From Hondaea fermentalgiana (Eukaryota > Sar > Bigyra > Thraustochytrida > Thraustochytriidae): 27,690 nucleotides of DNA. This document shows positions 17,013-26,090 of this stretch, one piece after another. The stretch lies in NCBI GenBank assembly GCA_014084085.1, contig NPFB01000087.1, positions 1-27,690 of the forward strand, read 5' to 3'. The notes under the pieces were generated by a model. It searched no databases. It was not told the DNA's origin and worked only from the letters and a program-made list of their open reading frames with translations. Position numbers and translations under genes: made by a program. The first letter of the stretch is position 1. Each line of letters begins with the position of its first letter.

Positions 17013-17062
17013 TTGCTTTGCATTGCATTGCTTTGCTTCGCGTCGCGTTGCGTTGCTTTGCG
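17013..17062. repeat. degenerate TTGCN pentamer-period tract
   Basis: About ten consecutive 5-bp units (TTGCT, TTGCA, TTGCA, TTGCT, TTGCT, TCGCG, TCGCG, TTGCG, TTGCT, TTGCG) end about 150 bases before the PheRS beta ATG. Confidence 0.8.
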
Positions 17063-17105
17063 CGGTGCGAGCTCGCGAAACGCTCGGGGCGCGGCAAGCA
17101 CCTCG

Positions 17106-17142
17106 TTCTCTCTCTCTTTCTTTCTCTCTCTCTCTCCCTTTC
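17106..17142 (+). repeat. polypyrimidine (CT)n tract in the PheRS beta 5' UTR
   Basis: An almost pure C/T stretch of 37 bases lies about 70 bases before the ATG at 17210. It could be part of the 5' UTR or core promoter. Pyrimidine tracts at mRNA starts can affect translation, but no transcript start is known here. Confidence 0.65.
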
Positions 17143-17209
17143 GTGTGCGCGACGCGAGTGCAGGACAGGGTCGCCGCCGCACCTTCTCGCAACACACCCA
17201 AAGGTCAAG

Positions 17210-19081
17210 ATGCCCGTGGTGAGCGTGAAGCGCGACTCCCTCTTCCGGGAGCTGGGCAAGGAGTACACGGAAGAGGAGTTTGACCAACTCTGCTTCGACT
17301 ACGGCATCGAGCTCGATGACGTCGAGGAGGAGGAGGGCGAGGTGATCTACAAGATCGATATTCCCGCCAACAGATACGACCTCCTGTGCCTGGAAGGTCT
17401 CGCGCGCGCGCTCAACGTGTTCAACGGGAATGAAAAGCTGCCCGTCTTCAAGACGGTGGCCCCTGCTGACCCCGGCCCCACGCGGATCACTGTGCACAAG
17501 GAAACCCAGCAGATTCGTCCCTTTGTGGTCTCGGCCGTGCTTCGCGGGCTCAATCTCACCGAGGAATCGTACCGGAGCTGCCTCGATCTCCAGGACCAGC
17601 TGCATCGGAACCTGTGCCGTCGGCGCACCCTGGTCGCCATTGGCACGCACGATCTCGACAACATCGAGGGCCCTTTCACGTACGAGGCTCTCGCCCCGGA
17701 GGACATTCGCTTTGTGCACCTCTTTGAGACCAAGGAGATGAACGCGCGCGAGATTCTCGACGACTTTCGCGTCAACCCGGAGCGCAGGGCGCTCAAGCCG
17801 TACACGGATATTATTTACGACTCGCCCGTGTACCCGGTCATCTATGACAAAAACCGCCAAGTGGTCTCGCTTCCCCCGATCATCAACGGTTCGGTCTCCA
17901 AGATGTCCAAGGACACCAAGAACATGTTTATTGAGTGCACTGCCACCGACATGACCAAGGCCAAAATTGTGCTCAACACGATTGTTGCCATGTTCGCGCG
18001 TTACTGCGATACGCCCGAGTGCGTCGAGACTGTCGATGTGGTCTACAATGAGCCCGTGCTTCCGGGCGGCAGCACCGAGCCGATCTCGAACATGACGTGC
18101 CCAGACCTCTCGACGCGTGCTGCCGATGCGGATGTTGCCCGCGTGCAGAGCACGATTGGCGCCGAAGTGCCCGCGCAGGACATGCGCCAGCTCGTTGAGC
18201 GAATGCAGCTTGGGCCGGCTACCCTCAATGACGACGAAACTGTACTGACTGTCACCGTACCCGTGACGCGTAGCGATATCTTGCACGAGGTCGACATCGC
18301 CGAGGATATCGCCATCGCCTACGGCTACAATAACATTGTCAAAACGGTACCCGTTTCGCACCGTCCGGGCAAGGAACTCCCCGTGAACCTTTTGAGCGAC
18401 CTCTTGCGTTACGAGATTAGCCGTCAAGGCTACATGGAGTGCATGACGCTTGGCCTGTGCTCTTTGGACGAGAACTTCAAGTATCTCAATCGCGAGGACC
18501 CGGGCAATCTTGCCGTGACCCTGGCAAACCCCAAAACCATTGAGTTCCAGTGTGTGCGCACCTCCTTGTTGCCCGGTGTGGTAAAGACGCTGGGCGAGAA
18601 CATGTCGCTCAAGATTTCCGAGGGTATCCGACTCTTTGAGGTCTCTGATGTTGTCTTGCGTGACCCACGCACTCCTGGCGAGAAGGATATCGGCTGCCGG
18701 AATGAGCGCCACCTCGCCGCGCTGCACGCTGGCCTCGCTTCGAGCTTTGAGACCATTCACGGTCTTGTTGACCGTATCATGCAGGTTCTCTCCGTGGTCC
18801 CGGCCAAGGAGTACTGCCCTGAGGCCCACGACAGCTCGCTGGTGCAGACTCTCATTTCCGACGGTGCCTCCATTGGCGAGTACAAGCTCGTGAGCCGTGA
18901 CGAGGACCGCATGTTCTTTCCTGGCCGTGGTGCAACGATCATGTGGAAGCCCCACGACGCAACCGAGTACACCGAGCTTGGTTCCTTTGGCGTTCTTCAC
19001 GTCGAGGTTCTGCAGAACTTTTCCATTCCGTTTCCCTGCACGGTTTTGGAGATGACCATCGAGCCTTTTGTTCGAGAATAA
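17210..19081 (+). CDS. FARSB: phenylalanyl-tRNA synthetase beta subunit, cytosolic (archaeal/eukaryotic) type
   Basis: A 623-residue protein from ATG at 17210 (context GTCAAGATGCCC) to TAA at 19079-19081. The beta subunit pairs with the catalytic alpha subunit in an alpha2-beta2 enzyme that charges tRNA-Phe; this subunit carries tRNA-binding and editing domains. Recognisable blocks are the N-terminal VKRDSLFRELGKEYTEEEFD, the DIPANRYDLLCLEGLARAL motif (about 45-64), the B3/4 editing region, the B5 region with PVTRSDILHEVDIAEDIAIA, and the core block CVRTSLLPGVVKTL with the RLFEVSDVVL strand. Length is close to animal and plant cytosolic homologues (about 590 residues). The frame extends 64 codons upstream, but that part encodes translated repeats, so it is taken as 5' UTR. 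The gene is intact and very likely essential. The partner alpha gene is not in the window. Confidence 0.96.
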   Translation: MPVVSVKRDSLFRELGKEYTEEEFDQLCFDYGIELDDVEEEEGEVIYKIDIPANRYDLLCLEGLARALNVFNGNEKLPVFKTVAPADPGPTRITVHKETQQIRPFVVSAVLRGLNLTEESYRSCLDLQDQLHRNLCRRRTLVAIGTHDLDNIEGPFTYEALAPEDIRFVHLFETKEMNAREILDDFRVNPERRALKPYTDIIYDSPVYPVIYDKNRQVVSLPPIINGSVSKMSKDTKNMFIECTATDMTKAKIVLNTIVAMFARYCDTPECVETVDVVYNEPVLPGGSTEPISNMTCPDLSTRAADADVARVQSTIGAEVPAQDMRQLVERMQLGPATLNDDETVLTVTVPVTRSDILHEVDIAEDIAIAYGYNNIVKTVPVSHRPGKELPVNLLSDLLRYEISRQGYMECMTLGLCSLDENFKYLNREDPGNLAVTLANPKTIEFQCVRTSLLPGVVKTLGENMSLKISEGIRLFEVSDVVLRDPRTPGEKDIGCRNERHLAALHAGLASSFETIHGLVDRIMQVLSVVPAKEYCPEAHDSSLVQTLISDGASIGEYKLVSRDEDRMFFPGRGATIMWKPHDATEYTELGSFGVLHVEVLQNFSIPFPCTVLEMTIEPFVRE

Positions 19082-19100
19082 GCGACGCGAAACGAAGAAA

Positions 19101-19106
19101 AATAAA
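19101..19106 (+). promoter_or_regulatory. putative polyadenylation signal AATAAA (PheRS beta)
   Basis: AATAAA lies 20 bases after the stop codon in an A-rich stretch. The distance is short but feasible for a compact genome. Confidence 0.45.
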
Positions 19107-19675
19107 AGAAGAAGAAAAAATTACACAGAATTCAAAGAACTCTTGCACATACGTTGCGGTGACGCAATGCCGTCCTTTGATGGTGCAGAAAGTCGACACA
19201 CTGACCTTTGGTCCAAAAAGCGATACTTTCCTGTCTCGGTCGAATGTAAGAAGTTGTAGTGCTTTACGTGGGGCGCGGTTCCCGATCATATCATAACTTG
19301 GCCTGCCTACTGGTTCACGAACTTTCGACAATCATTAAACCAGGGTCGCCTCGAGGCTTTTTTGTTTTCTTTTCTGTAAACATGATAGCTAGGCTTGCCG
19401 TCTTCCCACCACTGTGTGGATAGTAGTTGTCGTTCGAATGGCAGAATAGCAAACGAGCAAGCTTCGGGTCTCTCGCGGACGCGACGGGAAAAAGAAAATG
19501 AGAAAAGAACTCGCCACGGCTTTTTTGTCGCCAAATCGGCAGTAAAACGGGCTGTTTGGGAGGCGGCCTTTCCGCAGAGGCGATACTTGACTTGCTGCAC
19601 TTTCCGCAAAGTGGACTATGCGTCTATGAAAGGCGGAAACGGCGGGGGCAAATCGACTTTCCATCGATTTCGAAT

Positions 19676-19702
19676 CCAACAAACAAACAAACGAACGAAC
19701 AA
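19676..19702. repeat. (AAAC)n/(GAAC)n tetranucleotide repeat
   Basis: About six 4-bp units lie about 535-560 bases upstream of the Rab2 ATG. Confidence 0.75.
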
Positions 19703-19934
19703 TCCGCCCGCCGCTCACCCACTCTCCCTGCCCGCCGCCGCGCGCGTCGTCGCCGCCGCGCCAGGCGCTTCGTAGGTAAAGGCTCGCGCCAGTCCGCCTC
19801 GCCGCCGCGCCCGCCAGCCCCAGCCCGTCTCCGCGCGTGCACACGGGCGTCTGCTGATCTTGTCGTAGGCGTCGTCATCCTCGTCGTCTTCGGCGTCGCC
19901 TTTGTGGCAGCAAATAGATTGGTTTCCGGCGCAG

Positions 19935-20168
19935 GTAAGAGATCGCGGGGATATCATAGTCCAATTTACCCGTCGCAGGCTTCGCTCGATCCCGTACCAC
20001 GAACGCCGTTTGGGTTCGTATTTCTGCTTGACAAAGAATACAGTGTGGAGGTCGATCACGTCCCGCCTGCCCTCGGCCCTTTGCCTTTTGGCAAGGAACA
20101 GCTAGAGGTTCGGGTCGACGAATCACACCATCACAACAAAAGCTTAGAGACCTCTCTTGGCATTTCAG
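19935..20168 (+). other. possible 5' UTR intron of Rab2
   Basis: A donor-like GCAG|GTAAGA at 19935 and an acceptor-like CTCTTGGCATTTCAG ending at 20168 would define a 234-base intron, 69 bases before the Rab2 ATG. An alternative donor TAG|GTAAAG lies near 19773. Splice-site quality resembles the confirmed intron of the isopropylmalate dehydrogenase gene, but no coding constraint tests it. Confidence 0.35.
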
Positions 20169-20189
20169 CGTAGAGCGAGCTCGTTGTAG

Positions 20190-20882
<693 letters not shown>

Positions 20883-21443
20883 CAAGGGATTGCTGGCCTG
20901 CCATTTGCGAGTAAAGTGTGTCCTCGCCTGGCTTTCGGTCGTGCACGAATCGGCCTGCTGGTCGTCGCGGAAAACGTCATGATGCTATCGAGAAATAAGA
21001 CGAAAATAAGAAACAAGATGATGGAAAATAAAGTTATCATCTACTGTTCGGGTGCATTTTCTTCCCCTTTCCATCTTGACAAGAACGAACCAGTGCATAT
21101 CGTCGATCTCAATTTCGCCGTTCACCGCAAATGTACCAATCTCGGCTGAGACGTCAAAAGAAGATATTCTAATTCTGCGAGAAAGCGGAGCTTACGCACT
21201 GTCGAAACTGTAATTGAAATGTTTATCTTTCATGGTAAGCTGTCGTATGCGGAAGCATCGTTTACAGCGCTAGAAGCCTCGTAAGCGACGAAAGAATCTT
21301 CCTTTTATCAGACACAACGACAGTTGTGGTAAACTGGAAGAAAAGAATGGAAAAGACTATTTGAGAGTCTGCAAAAACCCGAAGAATTACGTTGGTTACA
21401 GTGATTTCCCTTTGTCCCCAGACACCGCTCGTTAAAAGGGGTA
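20883..21443. other. convergent 3' intergenic region
   Basis: This 561-base AT-richer stretch lies between the 3' ends of Rab2 (+) and the receptor gene (-). It includes the AATAAA noted for Rab2. No ORF or RNA gene was recognised. Confidence 0.6.
21027..21032 (+). promoter_or_regulatory. putative polyadenylation signal AATAAA (Rab2)
   Basis: AATAAA lies 145 bases after the Rab2 stop, followed by a T-rich stretch near 21057-21069. Confidence 0.4.
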
Positions 21444-24257
21444 TTACTTGGCTTTTGGGGCTTTCGGACTGAGAGCATCTGGGGCTTTAGGACTGAGCGC
21501 ATCCGGAACCGAGGTAACCGAGGCAACCGAGGAATTCCGCATGCCACCCACAACGGAGGATCCGCGCGGCTTAACGGAGGAGAGGAACTTTCCACGAAAC
21601 GCAAATGCGGCCAGGGAAGACTTGTTGCGGACATCGATCTCGCGTCGCAACACAAAGACCTTGTCACGGAGTTTATTGAGCTTTTTGGACTCGGTATCGA
21701 GCTCCTTCTTGAGCTGGTCGACTCGATTGCCTTGTTTCTGCGCCGAGTCCACGAGGCGGTCGAGTAAGGCATCGATGTTGAGCGGTTGCTCTTCTTTGAC
21801 AACGTTGTACTTGCCGCTGCTCGAATTTTCCTCGTCTCCGTCGATGACGCTTGGAGCGATCGACGCCACGGTCCGCGTATCCCCTACGCCAGGCGAAGAC
21901 GTCGAGAGACTTAGCACAGATCGCAGTACAGAGCGCACAGAGTGACGACGAAAGATTCCACGAATCGATTGGTAGCACGGTATCATGACCATGTGAGGAA
22001 TCAAAACCATCTCGGAGAGGATGAGAAGAAGAGCGCCAATCATATTTTTGGTCGTGGCCGTCACCTTTTCGTCAATTGCGCCCCAAATGAGAAAGGCCAC
22101 ACCCGTATAGATGACCCCGAGCGTGACAATGATCCATTGCAATCGCGAATTATTGAAGCGTGAAGGCAGCGACTCGGTTTGCAAAGCTACCCAGCCTGCG
22201 TACATTAGAGGAGGGACCTTGATGGAAGTCAATGCGAGCATAAAGGGTCGTGCGCTGACGTCCGTCGTCGTGAGGCAGAAACGTTGCGTATGGTTCTTGA
22301 TGTGCGGCTTGGTGACGACGAGCATCGCCACGGCAACGATGAGGTCCGGCAGTGAAACAAGCACAAGCTGTTTGATCAAGCGCCTTGAGGTGAACTTGAC
22401 GCGCTTCATTGCCATATACTTGTACAGGCGCACGAGAAAGGCGGACTTGATGAAAAAGGTTGACAAAACCAGGTGCATCCCCACCAGGGGGAAAAGGACC
22501 TCAAGATGGCACGTCACGGTCTCCTCCGTTGCCGAGAGGTGGTGCGAGTTTTCAGGGATCTCATCGAGCGGTGTCGAAAACGTTGCCAAGAAAATACCGG
22601 CCAGACCAACCAGAAGACAACCCAGACACTGGAAGACGAGAACGTCGAGCCGGTTGGAGCGCACGACTGGTGATTTGCGCATGACGAAAAAGATGATCAA
22701 GGCCAAGCCCGAGATCAAGACTGTGACGGACCCGGCCACAAAGGAGAGCGCGCGAAGAAAGAAGCCCATGTCGCCTGTGTCGAGCTTTTCCTCGACGTTC
22801 AGAATCACGGGCGAGACGTCTAGGTCTGTTGTGACATCGAAAAGTTCCAATAGCAGCGTCACAATCTCTTGCCCCGGGATTTCGAGAAGCCAGTACTTGC
22901 TATCGTCGCTAAGAACGCTTGCGTTGCCGTGCAGATTGACGCCGTTTCCGAAGAGAGACCACGCCGGCGAAAATGCGGTGACGCGGTCTTCGAGTACGTG
23001 GTCAACAAGGAGAAAGGAGAGCGTTTCGTCTGTCTCCGTCCATGAACCACAATTGCGGACGCGATCGCACGGCTCGCCCAGGTCGAGCAAAAATTCTTCA
23101 GTCGAATAGTCGGCAGCTCTGGCAATTTGGCGCAGGTTTGCAGAGTCAAGAGCGTACATTTCGACTGGCAGCGACTCGCGACACGGGGAGCAGATGCACT
23201 CGTAGTCGTCCGGACAGGCGAAACGGCTGTCCTCGGCCTCGAGAGCGGCGCAGTGCGCCGCAATCTCTGCCTTGGGGTACTTTGCGTAGCCTGATGGGCA
23301 AATGAGCGTTTCAATCTCGCTGGAAGAAAAGCGGCATGTTTCCCAACCCGTGTGCACGTCCGTGTGCAAGATTCCCAGGTCTCTTTGCACAATTGCCTCG
23401 TGGTGATACGAGGCGGGTGGGCCAAACTTGAAGTAGCCTCCGTCCGCCAGCTCGGCACTTTCATTGAGATTCAGACGAAGAACCGCCTCGAGGACCGCTT
23501 CTTGAACGTCTTCCGCGACGTGTGGAAATGCCATGAAGGCCCATTCGCTGTACAAATCAGTGCTGTGCTCATACACAAAGTCGTCGTCGACTTCCCCAAC
23601 GATCTTGAACTGACTTGCGTCGGCGAGCTGACCTTCGCGCACCAATGTCTCAAGGGTGTCCATTCTCACGAAGCCGACATCGGCAGCGCCGCTTTGAAGA
23701 TCGGCGACCACATTGAATTGACTGCCCGTGAATCTGAGCTGCTTTGCCGTCGTGAAAGGGTGAACCTCGTGATGTATCATCTGTTCGATTTGGGCCTGGG
23801 CGCCTCCGAAGCTCTTGAGCGAGACCGCAGAGATGACCTTGCCGTCAATGTCTTCAAGGGTGTTGATCTCGTCATTATCGGCACGCACAATAATTTTTCC
23901 AGCGTACTGATGAAGCGTGACACCACCATGGATCTTTTGCAGCGTAGCGATGGGAGCTGCGTGAGCGACGGCGCTGGCACAGGTCTGGACAAAAGGGTTG
24001 GCAATTAGAAAGTCCACCTTTTCGTCTTGAATGCAATCGAGAACTTGCGAGTACTCGAGCGCCTCAAATGCGATGGAAACGTCGTCGAGAAAGGCGTGAA
24101 GAGACGCGGTGAGATTCTCGACGAGTGTCCGATTCCAAAGTTGTGTGGTTTTTTCAACGCCCTTGCTCGCAAGCACGCCGACGCGAAGTGTCGAGGCTGC
24201 TTTGCACGGGACGTTCGCGTATGCAGCAAGCGCCGCGAGCAACAGAAAGAGACGCAT
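21444..24257 (-). CDS. chimeric receptor: PhnD/TtrS-like binding domain + class C GPCR seven-helix domain
   Basis: A 937-residue uninterrupted frame. Residues 1-21 form a signal peptide. Residues about 23-300 resemble a type II periplasmic-binding domain of the PhnD/TtrS-like class: LRVGVLASKGVEK (24-36), VDFLIANPF (81-89), SLKSFGGAQ (146-154), RFTGSQFNVVADLQSGAADVG (175-195). A segment with nine cysteines follows (308-403), then an unassigned stretch to about 497. Seven hydrophobic helices lie at about 503-526, 538-560, 586-610, 630-649, 670-692, 707-727 and 738-760. The loop RKSPVVRSNR after helix 1, C583 at helix 3, C661 in extracellular loop 2 and KVPPLMYAGWVALQT in helix 5 match class C (GABA-B-like) receptors. 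The cytoplasmic tail has a coiled coil (about 825-877) and ends with a duplicated PDALSPKA. Surface sensing of a small anion or other ligand with G-protein coupling is inferred. Ligand and partner are unknown. Confidence 0.88.
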   Translation of the reverse strand: MRLFLLLAALAAYANVPCKAASTLRVGVLASKGVEKTTQLWNRTLVENLTASLHAFLDDVSIAFEALEYSQVLDCIQDEKVDFLIANPFVQTCASAVAHAAPIATLQKIHGGVTLHQYAGKIIVRADNDEINTLEDIDGKVISAVSLKSFGGAQAQIEQMIHHEVHPFTTAKQLRFTGSQFNVVADLQSGAADVGFVRMDTLETLVREGQLADASQFKIVGEVDDDFVYEHSTDLYSEWAFMAFPHVAEDVQEAVLEAVLRLNLNESAELADGGYFKFGPPASYHHEAIVQRDLGILHTDVHTGWETCRFSSSEIETLICPSGYAKYPKAEIAAHCAALEAEDSRFACPDDYECICSPCRESLPVEMYALDSANLRQIARAADYSTEEFLLDLGEPCDRVRNCGSWTETDETLSFLLVDHVLEDRVTAFSPAWSLFGNGVNLHGNASVLSDDSKYWLLEIPGQEIVTLLLELFDVTTDLDVSPVILNVEEKLDTGDMGFFLRALSFVAGSVTVLISGLALIIFFVMRKSPVVRSNRLDVLVFQCLGCLLVGLAGIFLATFSTPLDEIPENSHHLSATEETVTCHLEVLFPLVGMHLVLSTFFIKSAFLVRLYKYMAMKRVKFTSRRLIKQLVLVSLPDLIVAVAMLVVTKPHIKNHTQRFCLTTTDVSARPFMLALTSIKVPPLMYAGWVALQTESLPSRFNNSRLQWIIVTLGVIYTGVAFLIWGAIDEKVTATTKNMIGALLLILSEMVLIPHMVMIPCYQSIRGIFRRHSVRSVLRSVLSLSTSSPGVGDTRTVASIAPSVIDGDEENSSSGKYNVVKEEQPLNIDALLDRLVDSAQKQGNRVDQLKKELDTESKKLNKLRDKVFVLRREIDVRNKSSLAAFAFRGKFLSSVKPRGSSVVGGMRNSSVASVTSVPDALSPKAPDALSPKAPKAK

Positions 24258-24780
24258 TTTGCGCGCGAGCCTGGATCACCAGCTCCGTCGCTCTGCCGCG
24301 CTGCGCCGCGCCACCAACAGGGCGCCGCTCGAGTCGCGATGGCGGCGCAAAGTCGCGAAAGCCTGGACCCAAAAAGGATGCAAGCCTGGAGTGGAGGCGA
24401 ACGATTCGCGTCTGACTGCCTGCTTGCTTGGCTGATGTCTATCTGGGCATACGGCGGCTCAAGTTCCTACAATATGTGCGCGTGCCAATTGTTCGGTGCG
24501 CGGAGGTGAATGCGCCGGCCGGATCCCGAGGTTCGCTTTTCCCGGGCAGCCCCGCGAGCGTCTCGGCTGCGCAAGGCTCGGAACTCGAGGCTCGAGACGG
24601 ACTGCCGCGGTTCGCGCCGCGCGAAGGACAACTGCTTTTTCGTTGCGGGAGACGGCCAGGCAGGCTTGCCAAGTCTTGAGGGGCGCAGATCGTTTTTTTT
24701 GTTGTTGTTGCCACCAACGAAGTCTCGATTTCACAGTCAGCTCGATCACTTAGCTCAGGCAGTCAGACATGTGCCGTTAC

Positions 24781-24796
24781 GATCGATCGATCGATC
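24781..24796. repeat. (GATC)n tetranucleotide repeat
   Basis: Four perfect GATC units lie about 525 bases upstream of the receptor gene start (minus strand). Confidence 0.7.
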
Positions 24797-25528
24797 AATG
24801 GACTCAAGCAATCGATCGCCCTCGTTGGTCTGCCTACTGCAGTGCAGGCTCGATCAAGCGAAACAGCTTGGCGCTTTGCTTCGCCGGAGTAGGAGCAGCC
24901 TGTCCTACCTACGGCGAAGCCCTCTCGGGTCGACCTTATCGCGATGCTCGAAAACCGTCCGAGGCTTTCAGCGCGTCGCGCACGGTCCATCTCGGCAACC
25001 CGCCCGTTCATCCGTCCAACTTCCTTCCACCACCTCTTCTTTTCCCATCATCATACTCGCACTCGTGAATGTGTCCGTTGAGTCGGGCAAACGGAGTTGA
25101 CATGAATGCTGTTGGCCTAGCTAACGAGCGCTGGCGACAGCGAGTTGCAAAGCTTGCGCAATTTGCTGCTGGTGGGCGAGCATAGGGTGGGGGGGCGATC
25201 GGCACGGGCATGCACACGCATGGAGGCCTGAGGGTTGCAACTTCACGACTACGTCCAGGCTGCGCGGGGACCCGCGCCGGATGGCCGTCTCCTCTTGCAA
25301 ATTTTTGCATGGCAGGCGTGGCCATGCATGCATGCGTGCTCAGAGACGTGCGTGCATCACAGAGTTTGTGCTCGAGTTTGCCGCCGGCGCTGGACTGGGA
25401 AGTTTTAAGGTCGAAGTGGAAGTTGGCAGAGTCCCAGCGCGGCGAGTCGGTTGTCCCGCGGCGGCGAGGCAGAGCTCGAGATGACAAGAAGCAACAAAGC
25501 TGCGAACGGAAGCGGGGCGCCGTACCGC

Positions 25529-25570
25529 GTGCATGCGTCAGCATGCGTGCGTGCGTGCGTACGTGCGTGT
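25529..25570. repeat. alternating purine-pyrimidine (GCGT/GCAT)n tract
   Basis: GCATGC and GCGT units form a near-continuous alternating purine/pyrimidine run. A related CATGCATGC stretch lies at about 25322-25338. Such tracts can adopt Z-DNA; no function is implied. Confidence 0.6.
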
Positions 25571-26050
25571 CCATGGGAATGGGCGTAGTCGTGGCGGTTG
25601 ATTCATGGAAGAAGATGCGAAGGCCTCTGTCACATTGCAACGGTTCAATCGTTGCGAGTCATGGTCATTTGTTCACAGAGTCGTCCGTTGGAACCTAAAT
25701 TCCCCGTGGCGAAACGAGCAGGCCAGGCTAGAAGGCAAAGAAGGCAAAAGGCAGGCGTGACTCGTGTCCTGACTAGTCGTTTCTCGAGAACTCGCGACGC
25801 ACCGCGATGGGACGCGAACGGAAGGAAAGAAGGCGAGAGTGACAAAGTGAAGAAACGAAGAAAAATCTCGCAAGGCCTTGCTTTGAGTTGAGAAGCTGGA
25901 GCCTTGCAGTTGCAAGCTGTGCAGAGAAGCCATTGTATGCTGTGCTTGCAGGGGAAGCAAAGAATGACGCCGACAAGCAGCACATCATGGCGGCAGGTAA
26001 CGGCGCGCTTTCAAGCATGCATTCATAACTGTTCAGTACAACCGGCGTGC

Positions 26051-26090
26051 GGGGGGGGAGGGGGGAAGGGGAAAAGGCAAGGGAGAGGCC
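26051..26090 (+). repeat. G-run cluster with quadruplex potential
   Basis: Runs of eight, six and four G separated by one to two A, followed by shorter G-runs, give four or more G-tracts within 40 bases. Confidence 0.6.

Larger units (their letters stand above)
16553..17209. other. intergenic region with 5-bp-period and pyrimidine tracts upstream of PheRS beta
   Basis: The left part is the 3' UTR of the coiled-coil gene, with a (CTT)n run at 16561-16583. The right part leads into the PheRS beta gene and holds CCTAA units (16914-16945), a TTGCN pentamer tract (17013-17062) and a CT tract (17106-17142). No separate gene is supported. Confidence 0.6.

Noticed and set aside
16967..19000. 677-residue minus-strand frame opposite PheRS beta
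   Set aside because: Antisense shadow of a high-GC gene. The plus-strand protein matches PheRS beta throughout and the minus frame runs on into translated microsatellite.
19556..20173. 205-residue plus-strand frame upstream of Rab2
   Set aside because: It contains translated repeats and Arg/Ala/Pro low complexity, has no recognisable domain, and the region also carries splice-site-like signals consistent with a 5' UTR.
25008..25640. 210-residue minus-strand frame in the right-hand gene-poor region
   Set aside because: Composition (His/Thr/Arg/Pro runs from GCGT/GCAT repeats) and equally long frames on the opposite strand point to chance.
25632..25656. tRNA-like T-arm hairpin (CAACG-GTTCAAT-CGTTG)
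   Set aside because: The stem is good, but the loop phase does not give TTCRA at the correct position, and no acceptor, D-arm or anticodon arm can be folded around it.
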